Source: Pseudooceanicola algae
Lineage (GTDB): Bacteria; Pseudomonadota; Alphaproteobacteria; Rhodobacterales; Rhodobacteraceae
Reading direction: 5' to 3'
Length of the DNA: 64,000 nt
Assembly: GCF_003590145.2 (NCBI RefSeq)
Contig: NZ_CP060437.1
Location: forward strand, 124,001 to 188,000
Shown: in pieces, positions 16,836 through 24,741 of the stretch
How the letters are laid out: every line of letters begins with the position of its first letter
How positions within the stretch are numbered: position 1 is the first letter of the stretch
Translations under genes and position numbers: made by a program
The notes under the pieces: generated by a model
The model's database searches: none
The model's input: the letters and a program-made list of their open reading frames with translations, nothing else
Told to the model about the DNA's origin: nothing

Positions 16836-18833
16836 CTATCCATGGCGCCGGGGCACTGGTTCGTCGTAGTCCCGCGCGTATATCTCCTGCTCGTTTTCGA
16901 AGGCCCTTAGCCGGGCTTTCAGGGAGAAGGTGTCGCCGTCGGCCTGCATCTGTGCCTCGACCTGGATTCGGACGCCCCAATCACCCCGCGACAGGCGCTG
17001 TTCCCATGTGATTTCCGCCTTGGCGGACAGGGGGGCGTCAGGGGTGATCGTCCAGCGCTCGGTGCTGGTTTCGCCAGAGATCAGGCCATGGTCGAGGTCT
17101 TCGGCATCGCCGCTGTCCTCGGTCACGATCAGGCTGCGTTGGCCGGTGATCAGGTCATGGTCGATCCGGCGTGACGCATCGGCGGGGCTGTGCTGGCGGA
17201 ACCGCCAGGGCGCCGCGCTTTCGGGCGCCGGGAACTGCCATTCGTCGTCCGTGCCGCCGCTGTGCAGGGGCAGGGCAAGGTGACCCGAATGCAGCGTCAG
17301 CCGCGTCGCGGTCGGCGTTGGCCAGATGAAGGGCCAGTAGGTCGTCGACAGCGCGATCCGCAGCTGGTGCCCGGCGGCCAGTCGATAGGCCATGTGATCG
17401 AGGCGCAGCACCACGTCGAAGGGGCCGTCCGTGGGCACATCGGCAGGCGCCGAGGTGTCGTCGCGGTGGCAAAGGTTCATCATCCCGTGGGCGATCCGCA
17501 CCGAGGATCCGTCCGGCGCCACATCGCAAAGCCGCGCCACCAGATGCGCGCGGGGCGCATCCGAGGTCAGGCGCAGGTGCAGGTCGGCCGCGCCCAGAAG
17601 AGCCATCGGTGCGTCTAGCGGCGCGCCGTCGAAGCAGGTCGACAGCGCATCATCCGGTGCCTGATCGCCGGGCAATTCGGCATTCTGGCCAAGCGGAAAG
17701 AACTCGCCGGCGAAAAGGCCCAGGTGCTGGGGGGTCTGCACGGTTGCGGACAGGGGCGCGGCCTCGTCGCCCAGCCCCGCATCGGTCAGATGCAGGCGTG
17801 TCGTCTTCTGCGGGCGGTTGCGCCAGTCGGGTGTCGCGACCCAATGCCCGGCGCGATGCGGCGTGCAGGCATCGGGGGCAGCGGAATCCAGCATGTAGCT
17901 GCGCATGTCCGGGTCGTTTTCAGCGCCGTTCGGCACGTCTTTCAGCCAGCGATCCCACCAGCGCAGCGCCTCTTGCAGAAAGCCGATCTGCGGGCCGGGT
18001 TCGGCGGTATGGGCATATTGGTGGCCCCAGGGTCCGATGATCCCCTTGCAGGGCACCGACAGGTTGCCGACCAGCTTGGGGACGGTGTTCATGTAATTGT
18101 CGGCCCAGCCCCCGAAGGCCAGCACCGGCGCGGCGATCGCGGCGTAGTCTTCGCAGACCGATCCGTGTTTCCAGTAGTCGTCCCGCGCCTGGTGTTCGGT
18201 CCAGCGCGGGGCGAGGTATTCCAGTCCGTCCAACCGCTTCAGCCATTCTTCGCGCCAGTCGGGGCGCAGGGTCGGATCGGGCGGCCGGGCCATGTAGGAC
18301 AGCATCAGGGTCCCCCAGCCGAAGTTTTCCCCCAGCAGGCAGCCGCCCTTGTAGTGGATGTCATCCGCGAACCGGTCGGCCGCCGAACAGACCGTCACCA
18401 CGGCCTTCAGCGCGGGGGGCCGCAGGGCCGCCGTTTGCAGGCAATTGAAGCCGCCCCAGCTTTTTCCCATCATTCCGACGCTGCCCGAACACCAGGGCTG
18501 GGCGGCAAGCCAGGCGATCACCTCGCAGGCATCGGAAAGCTCCTGAGCGGAATATTCGTCTTCGAGCAGGCCATCGCTGTCGCCGGATCCGCGGATATCG
18601 ACCCGCACGGCGGCATAGCCATGGGCGGCGAAATAGGGGTGCATCAGGGCATCGCGCGCCGCGGTGCCGTCGCGTTTGCGGTAGGGGATGTATTCCAGGA
18701 TGACCGGGACCGGATCGCTTGCCGCGTCCTTGGGCATCCAGAGGCGCGCCGACAGGTGACATCCATCCGACAGCGCGATGCGCAGGTCTTCGGTTTCGGT
18801 GATCGGGCGGGGGTGGCCTGGGGTTGCGGTCAT
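16836..18833 (-). CDS. CocE/NonD-family serine hydrolase (X-Pro dipeptidyl-peptidase-like), copy 1
   Basis: A 665-residue alpha/beta hydrolase with a C-terminal jelly-roll X-Pro domain (about 400–660). The likely catalytic triad is Ser125 (GKSWGGF), Asp245 (GGWADNY) and His271 (GPWGHQY). The RDGTAARDALMHPYFAAHGYAAVRVDIRG-type N-terminal core is typical of cocaine esterase, glutaryl-7-ACA acylase and Xaa-Pro dipeptidyl-peptidases. There is no signal peptide, so it acts in the cytoplasm, presumably on what the Dpp-type importer brings in. A close relative of almost equal length is at 29129–31120; the two share YRKRDGT, DRFADDIHYKGG and ALRWWD-HWLK stretches. Reaction class (amide versus ester) cannot be settled from sequence. 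Confidence 0.87.
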   Translation of the reverse strand: MTATPGHPRPITETEDLRIALSDGCHLSARLWMPKDAASDPVPVILEYIPYRKRDGTAARDALMHPYFAAHGYAAVRVDIRGSGDSDGLLEDEYSAQELSDACEVIAWLAAQPWCSGSVGMMGKSWGGFNCLQTAALRPPALKAVVTVCSAADRFADDIHYKGGCLLGENFGWGTLMLSYMARPPDPTLRPDWREEWLKRLDGLEYLAPRWTEHQARDDYWKHGSVCEDYAAIAAPVLAFGGWADNYMNTVPKLVGNLSVPCKGIIGPWGHQYAHTAEPGPQIGFLQEALRWWDRWLKDVPNGAENDPDMRSYMLDSAAPDACTPHRAGHWVATPDWRNRPQKTTRLHLTDAGLGDEAAPLSATVQTPQHLGLFAGEFFPLGQNAELPGDQAPDDALSTCFDGAPLDAPMALLGAADLHLRLTSDAPRAHLVARLCDVAPDGSSVRIAHGMMNLCHRDDTSAPADVPTDGPFDVVLRLDHMAYRLAAGHQLRIALSTTYWPFIWPTPTATRLTLHSGHLALPLHSGGTDDEWQFPAPESAAPWRFRQHSPADASRRIDHDLITGQRSLIVTEDSGDAEDLDHGLISGETSTERWTITPDAPLSAKAEITWEQRLSRGDWGVRIQVEAQMQADGDTFSLKARLRAFENEQEIYARDYDEPVPRRHG

Positions 18834-19203
18834 CAGCCGGCCCTCCGGCTGCGGGTCGCGCGGTGTTGACGGCGGGGCGCGTGTATCAGGCCGGGCGCCT
18901 TCAAGGGTGGCACCGCGTGATCGAAAGGCCGGCCTGGCCAGCGGGCGATTTCCAACGGGGCAGGAACGTGCTTTGACGGGGACCGGGCCTCAATGCGTCT
19001 GGGGCGATATTTTCGGTTTTCGTCTGGCGCACGGCCTTCGGCTCTCTTTGTTGTTCTGGGGTTGGCGATGAACCTGAGACAGATCAAAAACTCAGTAAAG
19101 CAATGACATTTGCCCCAATGGGGTCGATCTGCTTGGGCCAGAAACCCGGCCGGAGTCCTTGGCACGCTGGGGTCACGCAGCCCGGTGATGGTCTGCATCG
19201 GGA
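18834..19203. other. 370-bp intergenic region upstream of the CocE/Dpp operon
   Basis: No convincing coding frame. It contains copy B of the 50-bp repeat at 19073–19122. The rest, between the repeat and the CocE start, is GC-rich with no obvious sigma-70 boxes. It should hold the promoter of the CocE/Dpp operon and the 3' end of the lysR transcript, although read-through from lysR is possible because both run on the minus strand. Confidence 0.6.
19073..19122. repeat. 50-bp dispersed repeat, copy B
   Basis: Second copy of the element at 11586–11635 (six differences in 50 bases, same orientation). The 3' part is a CCCC–AAT–GGGG inverted repeat. It lies 240 bases upstream of the CocE/NonD start codon and 82 bases past the lysR stop. 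Both copies stand upstream of minus-strand genes, as expected for a shared control site. Confidence 0.7.
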
Positions 19204-20094
19204 TCATTGTCTATCTGTTTCCTCGCAGACCCAATCGACGAAAGCGCGCGTATCCTGCGACGGCACGCTGGTCGTGGTCACATAATAGGCCGTCCCGAGA
19301 TCCACGGTGCCGCCCGGCCAAAGCTTCAACGCGCCTTCCTGGACGGCGCGCCCGGTGATCGAGCGCCAGCCCAGCATCAAACCACGTCCGTCGTAAACCG
19401 CCTGCGCGGCCTGTACGTAATTGTTGAAACTCTGCCCGCCACCGCGAGGGCGCGAGGTGCCGCATGCCTGCAAGTAATCCTCCCAACCGGCCCAGTGCTG
19501 ATTATGCGGGCTGCGGACATGAATCAAGGGTGCCGTGGCGAGGCCGATGCCATCCGCCAGCAGGCGTTCTATCAGGGCGGGAGCGCCGACCGGACAGATC
19601 AGCTCGTCAAACAGCTTGCGTGTCAGCCCCTCGCGCCAGCCGCCGGTGCCATAGCGCAGGGCCACGTCGATCCCCGGTGTCAGCACCGGCAGATCCGTGG
19701 CCGGCGCCTGGACGTTCACCGTGATCTCGGGGTGGCGTGCATAAAATGACGGCAGACGCGGCATCAGCCAATAGGTCGCCATGCCAAGCGTGCAGGACAG
19801 GGTCACCTGGCGTTCGTCTTCGGTATTGAGCGCCCGGATATCTTCTAGCGTGGCCGAGATCCGCGCCAGCCCTTCGCGCACGGCCCGGGCCAGCATCTCG
19901 CCCGCTTCGGTCAGCCGGGCGGGGCGCACCGACCTATCGATCAACGCGACCCCCACGTGTTCCTCAAGCGCGCGGAGCGCCTGGCTGACCGCGGGTTGGG
20001 TCACGTTCAGCCGGGCGGCGGCATCGCGCATCGAGCCATGCCGCGACAGGGCTTCGAAGGTCACGAGAAGGCGAAGGGGGGGCAGGCGGTCCAT
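19204..20094 (-). CDS. LysR-family regulator, GcvA-like
   Basis: A 296-residue LysR protein. Helix-turn-helix at about residues 8–65 (FEALSRHGSMRDAAARLNVTQPAVSQALRALEE region), effector domain about 92–292. It lies upstream of the CocE/Dpp operon on the same strand and is divergent from the dioxygenase gene (134-base gap), so either or both could be targets. A 12-bp perfect palindrome lies just in front of its start. It resembles the LysR at 5098–5979 in length and subfamily but clearly differs in sequence. Confidence 0.88.
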   Translation of the reverse strand: MDRLPPLRLLVTFEALSRHGSMRDAAARLNVTQPAVSQALRALEEHVGVALIDRSVRPARLTEAGEMLARAVREGLARISATLEDIRALNTEDERQVTLSCTLGMATYWLMPRLPSFYARHPEITVNVQAPATDLPVLTPGIDVALRYGTGGWREGLTRKLFDELICPVGAPALIERLLADGIGLATAPLIHVRSPHNQHWAGWEDYLQACGTSRPRGGGQSFNNYVQAAQAVYDGRGLMLGWRSITGRAVQEGALKLWPGGTVDLGTAYYVTTTSVPSQDTRAFVDWVCEETDRQ

Positions 20095-20100
20095 GGGCTC

Positions 20101-20112
20101 CAGCTTAAGCTG
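20101..20112. promoter_or_regulatory. 12-bp palindrome in the lysR/dioxygenase divergent region
   Basis: CAGCTTAAGCTG is perfectly self-complementary and lies seven bases in front of the lysR start codon, within the 134-base gap shared with the divergent dioxygenase gene. It may be an autoregulatory site. A palindrome this short can occur by chance, so the call is weak. Confidence 0.3.
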
Positions 20113-20228
20113 CGACTTATATTGTCTTCATACGAACCGATCTGTCGTCAATCCGTATCTCGTGGGATGCTCGGGGCAATGAAACCCTCTTCTCCCCCTT
20201 ACATCCAGAAACGCCGAGAGAACAGCAA

Positions 20229-21377
20229 ATGAACGATCTCAGCCCGTCGATGATTGCGTCGACCGTTACCTCGCTAGGTGAAAAAGGCCTGGATATCCTC
20301 CTGTCCGACGGTCAGTCGTACTACTTCAATTACTATTGGCTGCGCGACAATTGCCTTGGCTCCTTCAGCACGGTGACGCGCGAACGCAGCTTCGACATCT
20401 TCCATCTCGACACCGCGCCCCGCGCGACCCATGCCGAGGTTCAGGGCGACATGCTGGTCGTCAGCTGGCAGGACGAAGACGAGGTCACGCAGACCCCGGT
20501 CGAATGGCTGTCCACCTATGGCACGGGCAAACCGCGCCGCGACCCGGCCGACATGGAGCGCGTGGCCTGGTTCAGCGATCACTACCCGTCGGTGCCGCGC
20601 TTCTCGCAGCCCCAGTTGGTTGCGGACCCCAAGGCCCGCGCGGCATGGATCGAATCCCTGCTGGTGCACGGCTTTGCCATTGTCAGCGACATGCCCGACA
20701 GCGACGAAGGTCTGACCCAGACCGCCGAGCTGATCGGTTTCGTGCGCCCGACCTTCTTTGGCACCTATTTCGACGTGCGCACCCATATCAAGCCGACCAA
20801 CACCGCCTATACTGCCGGCGCGCTGGAGCTGCACACCGACACCCCCGCCGAGGAATTCGCGCCGGGCATCCAGTTCCTGCATTGCCGCGCCAACACGGTG
20901 GAGGGCGGAGAGAGCCTTTATGCCGATGGTGTCGCCGTGGCGAACGACTTCCGCACCCGCGACCCGGAAGGCTTCAAGCTGCTGTCGGAGACCGAGATCC
21001 CCTTCTTCTGCGAACATGACACCTATGATGCCCGGTCGCGCCAGACGGTGATCGAGCTGGATCAGCACGGGGCGGTTTCAGGTCTGACGATCAGCCAGCA
21101 CATGGCGGATATCTTCGACCTCGACCAGAAGGTGCTCGACGATTATTATCCGGCCTTCTGCCGCTTCGGGCGGATGTTGCAGGAAGAGAAATACGTGATG
21201 CATTTCCTTATGAAGGGCGGTGAATGCATGGTCTTTGACAATCACCGCATCGTGCATGGGCGCGCCGCCTATTCCGCGACCAGCGGGGACCGCTACCTGC
21301 GAGGCTGCTATGTGGATCGCAGCGAGATGCGGTCGACCTATCGTGCCCTGGTCAGCGAAGGGCGGTTCAAGGAATGA
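20229..21377 (+). CDS. Gamma-butyrobetaine-hydroxylase-like Fe(II)/2-oxoglutarate dioxygenase
   Basis: A 382-residue protein of the TauD/BBOX group. Residues about 15–95 resemble the BBOX N-terminal domain (YWLRDNC, later VVSW) and the rest is the double-stranded beta-helix. Iron ligands are His202 and Asp204 (LHTDTP) and His343 (NHRIVHGR); Arg355 or Arg358 would bind 2-oxoglutarate. The stretch AYTAGALELHTDTP, then PGIQFLHCRANTVEGGES, parallels animal gamma-butyrobetaine and trimethyllysine hydroxylases. Unlike those, only one cysteine (Cys42) remains where the N-terminal zinc site is expected. It is coupled to a class II aldolase-fold gene by a four-base overlap and is divergent from lysR. 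The substrate is probably a quaternary amine or a carboxylate, but this is inference. Confidence 0.82.
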   Translation: MNDLSPSMIASTVTSLGEKGLDILLSDGQSYYFNYYWLRDNCLGSFSTVTRERSFDIFHLDTAPRATHAEVQGDMLVVSWQDEDEVTQTPVEWLSTYGTGKPRRDPADMERVAWFSDHYPSVPRFSQPQLVADPKARAAWIESLLVHGFAIVSDMPDSDEGLTQTAELIGFVRPTFFGTYFDVRTHIKPTNTAYTAGALELHTDTPAEEFAPGIQFLHCRANTVEGGESLYADGVAVANDFRTRDPEGFKLLSETEIPFFCEHDTYDARSRQTVIELDQHGAVSGLTISQHMADIFDLDQKVLDDYYPAFCRFGRMLQEEKYVMHFLMKGGECMVFDNHRIVHGRAAYSATSGDRYLRGCYVDRSEMRSTYRALVSEGRFKE

Positions 21378-22120
21378 ACGCGCCCGTTTCCAGCCTCCCC
21401 GATGCCGATCTTTCCCTGCGCCAGGATCTGTCGGATGCCTTTCGCATCTGCCATGCCCTTGGCTGGAGCGAGAGCGTCGGCAACCATTTCAGCGCAGCCG
21501 TTTCGGCGGATGGCCAGCAGTTCCTTCTGAACGCCTGCTGGCAGCATTTCGCGACCATCGCGCCCGAGGATCTGCTGCTGCTCGACAGCCGCGACAAGTC
21601 GGTTCTGGACCGGCCCGGCGCGCCGGATGCCTCGGCCTGGTGTGTGCATGGCACGCTGCACCGCCGGCTGCCCGAGGCGCGGGTCATCCTGCATGCCCAT
21701 TCGCCCTATGCGACGGCGCTGGCCTGTCTTGCCGATCCCGCCATGGTTCCAATCGACAACAATACCGCGCGTTTCCACGGGCGGGTCGCCTATGACCTGG
21801 CCTTCGGCGGCATTGCCGATGCCGAGGAAGAGGGCGAGCGGATTGCCGATGCGATCGGCGACAAATCCGTGCTGGTGATGGGGAACCACGGCGTCACCAT
21901 CGTCGGAGAAACGGTCGCGGATGCCTTCGAGGATCTCTATTTTTTCGAAAAAGCCGCGCAGACCCTGATCCTGGCCCGGTCCACCGGCGCGCCGCTTGCG
22001 GTACTGTCGGATGCGGTGGCTCAGAACACCGCGGATGGCTGGCGTGCCTACCGGGGCATGGCGGAAAAGCACTTTGCCTATCAGCGCAGCACCTTGCCGC
22101 CGCTTCCGGTCGGGGCCTGA
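21374..22120 (+). CDS. Class II aldolase/adducin-family protein
   Basis: A 248-residue zinc-dependent fold protein. The metal histidines are His107 and His109 (LHAHSPYA) and His172 (GNHGV). The catalytic glutamate of fuculose-phosphate aldolase (PSSE motif) is replaced: the local sequence is DASAWCVHG, with Ala88 in that position. Such adducin-type members need not be aldolases; decarboxylase or lyase activity is possible. The start overlaps the dioxygenase stop by ATGA, so the two proteins are made together and probably act in sequence, hydroxylation and then cleavage. A hairpin follows the stop. Confidence 0.82.
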   Translation: MNAPVSSLPDADLSLRQDLSDAFRICHALGWSESVGNHFSAAVSADGQQFLLNACWQHFATIAPEDLLLLDSRDKSVLDRPGAPDASAWCVHGTLHRRLPEARVILHAHSPYATALACLADPAMVPIDNNTARFHGRVAYDLAFGGIADAEEEGERIADAIGDKSVLVMGNHGVTIVGETVADAFEDLYFFEKAAQTLILARSTGAPLAVLSDAVAQNTADGWRAYRGMAEKHFAYQRSTLPPLPVGA

Positions 22121-22130
22121 GGCAAAGAAA

Positions 22131-22154
22131 CGGGCCGGTTGGGATGCCGGCCCG
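22131..22154. terminator. Terminator between convergent aldolase and ThDP genes
   Basis: An 8-bp GC stem (CGGGCCGG at 22131–22138 with CCGGCCCG at 22147–22154), eight-base loop, flanked by AAA on the left and CGTTT on the right, so it could work on either strand. Confidence 0.6.
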
Positions 22155-22183
22155 CGTTTCAGGATCTTCCGAGGCGTCTGACC

Positions 22184-23824
22184 CTATTCCAGAAGCATTT
22201 TCGGCGACAGCGCCCTGGGGTCCGTCTTCAGGTGCAGGATCGCGGGCAGATTGGCGGCGCGGGCGGCCTTCAGTGCGGGGGCGAATTCGGCATCCGTTGT
22301 GACCGTCGCGCCGAAGCCGCCATAGCTGCGCGCCAGGGCCGCGAAGTCGGGGTTCTTCATCGAGGTCCCAGAGGGGCGCTGCGGATAATGTCGTTGCTGG
22401 TGCATCCGGATCGTTCCGTACATGCCGTTGTCGCACAGCAGCACGATCACATTCGCGCCCTGTTCGCAGGCGGTGCCGAATTCCTGGCTGACCATCTGGA
22501 AACAGCCATCCCCTGCCAGACAGATCGACTCTGCCTGCGAGTTTTCCAGCTTGGCGGCGATGGCGGCAGGCAGGCCATAGCCCATGGTCCCGCTGGTCGG
22601 GGCAAGCTGCGTGCGCCAGCCGCGATAACGATAGTAGCGATGCAGCCAGGCGGAGTAATTCCCGGCACCATTGGTCAGCACCGCATCATCGCCGAGCATC
22701 TCGTTCAGGCAGGTGATGACGTTCTCCATCTTCAGGGTGCCGGGGGTTTCCTGCGGGACCTGCCAATCTGTGTAATCGGCCCTTGCGCCGGTCAGCCAGT
22801 CGCCGCCATTGCGCGCGCGTGCGGCGGCGGCCAACTGGATCGCGAAGGGGCCGGGGCGGGCGGCCACGGCCAGTTCGGGGCGGTAGACGCGGCCCAACTC
22901 GTCAGGATCGGCATGGACATGCAGCAGGGCCTGTTTCGGCTGCGGCACCTCGAGCAGGGTATAGCCGGAGGTCGTCATTTCCCCCAGCCGGGCCCCAAGC
23001 GACAAGATAACATCGGCGTCCCGCACCCGTTGCGACAGCGCCGGGTTGATGCCGATACCCACGTCCCCGACGTAATTCGGGTGGCGATTGTCAAGGTAGT
23101 CCTGGCAGCGGAACGAGGCGCCGACCGGTAGCCCCATGGTTTCAGCAAAATTGCCGATCGCCACCGCGGCTTCGGCAGACCAGCCGCCACCGCCCACGAT
23201 GACCAGCGGGCGCTCGGCGGCCTCAAGGCGGTCGAGCACGGCGGCAATGTCGTCTTCGGCGGCTTTGCCGGATGTCAGAACGGCGGGGGCAAGGGGCGTT
23301 CCGCTGGCCGGGCCGGACAGCATGTCCTCGGGCAGGGCCAGCACGACGGGGCCGGGGCGGCCGTTCTGCGCGACATGGAAGGCGTGGCTGACATATTCCG
23401 GGATACGGTCGGCGCGGTCGATTTCCGCGACCCATTTGGCGAGCGGCGCGAACATCTGGCGGTAGTCGACCTCCTGAAAGGCTTCGCGATCCCGCTGATC
23501 GCTGGCGACCTGACCGACAAACAGGACCATGGGCGTGCTGTCCTGGAAGGCGACATGGACGCCGGCACTGGCGTTGGTTGCGCCGGGTCCACGGGTGACG
23601 AAGGCCACGCCGGGCGCGCCGGTCATCTTGCCGGCGGCTTCAGCCATCATGGCCGCCCCGCCTTCCTGGCGGGCGACGACGGTTTCGATGCCGCTGTCGT
23701 GCAACCCGTCCAGCGCGGCAAGAAAGCTTTCGCCGGGGATGCAGAACACCCGTTTGACGCCCTGTTCGGCAAGGCAGTTCACCAGCAGGGCGCCGCCATG
23801 CATTGTTGGTACCGTATCTTTCAT
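22184..23824 (-). CDS. ThDP-dependent enzyme, acetolactate-synthase/decarboxylase-like
   Basis: A 546-residue protein with the three-domain layout of the pyruvate oxidase/acetolactate synthase family. Glu54 (ARQEGG) is the ThDP-activating glutamate; the metal/ThDP motif begins GDGCFQM at 438 and ends at Asn466 (LLCDNGMYG). The central FAD/regulatory-like domain spans about 190–330. No regulatory subunit gene is nearby, and the context is catabolic, so it is more likely a 2-oxoacid decarboxylase or carboligase than the branched-chain biosynthetic enzyme. It follows the GntR gene by 41 bases on the same strand and probably forms an operon with it. Confidence 0.82.
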   Translation of the reverse strand: MKDTVPTMHGGALLVNCLAEQGVKRVFCIPGESFLAALDGLHDSGIETVVARQEGGAAMMAEAAGKMTGAPGVAFVTRGPGATNASAGVHVAFQDSTPMVLFVGQVASDQRDREAFQEVDYRQMFAPLAKWVAEIDRADRIPEYVSHAFHVAQNGRPGPVVLALPEDMLSGPASGTPLAPAVLTSGKAAEDDIAAVLDRLEAAERPLVIVGGGGWSAEAAVAIGNFAETMGLPVGASFRCQDYLDNRHPNYVGDVGIGINPALSQRVRDADVILSLGARLGEMTTSGYTLLEVPQPKQALLHVHADPDELGRVYRPELAVAARPGPFAIQLAAAARARNGGDWLTGARADYTDWQVPQETPGTLKMENVITCLNEMLGDDAVLTNGAGNYSAWLHRYYRYRGWRTQLAPTSGTMGYGLPAAIAAKLENSQAESICLAGDGCFQMVSQEFGTACEQGANVIVLLCDNGMYGTIRMHQQRHYPQRPSGTSMKNPDFAALARSYGGFGATVTTDAEFAPALKAARAANLPAILHLKTDPRALSPKMLLE

Positions 23825-23865
23825 GTCTTCTCTCCCACTCTCTGTCGCTTCGAAATCCTGTGCGA

Positions 23866-24609
23866 TCAGAGAAAATCTTCGCGTTGTGCCAGACCGTTGG
23901 CGGCCTTTTCGAAACGGGCCCGGGTCGCAAGACGCGCGGCTTCGGCTTCGCGGTTCTCAAGCGCCTGAACCACGGCCCGGTGTTCCGCGATGACCGCCGG
24001 CCCGAATTCGGAGGCCGCCGCGTTCTTCAGAAACGCCGACCGCAGGTTATTCTGGATATTGGTTTCGATCATCATCGTGACTTCGATATAATATTCGTTG
24101 CCCGAAGCCTCTGCGATGCGCCGGTAAAGCAGCAATTCATTGTCCACCCGCAGTTCCAGGGCCACATCGGGGCCAAGATTGTCGGCGGCTTCAACTTCGG
24201 CAAAGATCCGGCGGATTTCCTGCATCTGATCGTCGCTGCGGGTCTCGGCGGCCAGCGCGCTGGCCCCGGCCTGAACGCCCGTGCGCAATTGCAGCAGCTG
24301 CACGATGCGCTTGCGCTTTTCGAAGCAGGCGGGGCTGATCCGGAAGGTCGATTTATGCGCCGGATCGGCGATGAAGGCCCCGACCCCACGGCGCGAATCC
24401 ACGATCCCGTCATAGCGCAGCAGGGAAATCGCCTCTCGGACCACGGTGCGGGCGACGCCGAACCGTTTGGACAATTCCGCCTCGGTGGGCAGGCGGTCGC
24501 CGGTCTTGAGCTGCCGGTTCTCGATGGCGTCGATGATGGATGTCGCCACTTCGTCCGGCAGGCGGCGCGGGCGGTCGATACGCTCAAAAAGTGGGGCGGC
24601 GTCTGGCAT
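23866..24609 (-). CDS. GntR-family regulator, FadR/FCD subgroup
   Basis: A 247-residue repressor-type protein. Winged helix-turn-helix at about 15–78 (GDRLPTEAELSKRFGVARTVVREAISLLRYDGIV region), FCD ligand-binding domain about 95–235. The start at 24607–24609 has GAGGGA eight bases upstream; the longer frame to 24645 is less likely. A perfect FadR-type operator lies in the 132-base gap to the divergent HIBADH/TRAP operon, so it probably controls both directions and itself. Confidence 0.88.
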   Translation of the reverse strand: MPDAAPLFERIDRPRRLPDEVATSIIDAIENRQLKTGDRLPTEAELSKRFGVARTVVREAISLLRYDGIVDSRRGVGAFIADPAHKSTFRISPACFEKRKRIVQLLQLRTGVQAGASALAAETRSDDQMQEIRRIFAEVEAADNLGPDVALELRVDNELLLYRRIAEASGNEYYIEVTMMIETNIQNNLRSAFLKNAAASEFGPAVIAEHRAVVQALENREAEAARLATRARFEKAANGLAQREDFL

Positions 24610-24686
24610 GTGATGTCCCTCGGGCGGTTGCAGCCCCCTTAACATAAGGGTCCTTGCCGCGATTGGAAAACAATATCAGGAAATAT

Positions 24687-24699
24687 GTTGTCAGACAAC
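24687..24699. promoter_or_regulatory. Probable GntR/FadR-type operator
   Basis: GTTGTC–A–GACAAC, a perfect 6+1+6 palindrome. Its core TTGTCAGACAA fits the FadR-subfamily consensus TNGTNNNACNA at every fixed position. It lies 78 bases before the gntR start and 43 bases before the HIBADH-family start, where a repressor could block both transcripts. Confidence 0.75.
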
Positions 24700-24741
24700 C
24701 CGACATATGATTACTGTTGAGGCAAATGCGAGGAGACATAG

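Noticed and set aside
18951-18990. GGAAC upstream of the CocE/Dpp operon as a seventh EcfG promoter
   Set aside because: There is no CGTT at 16 or 17 bases, and the orientation is opposite to the operon.
22184-23824. Biosynthetic acetolactate synthase IlvB
   Set aside because: There is no ilvN or ilvC nearby, and the gene is under a GntR regulator in a catabolic block.
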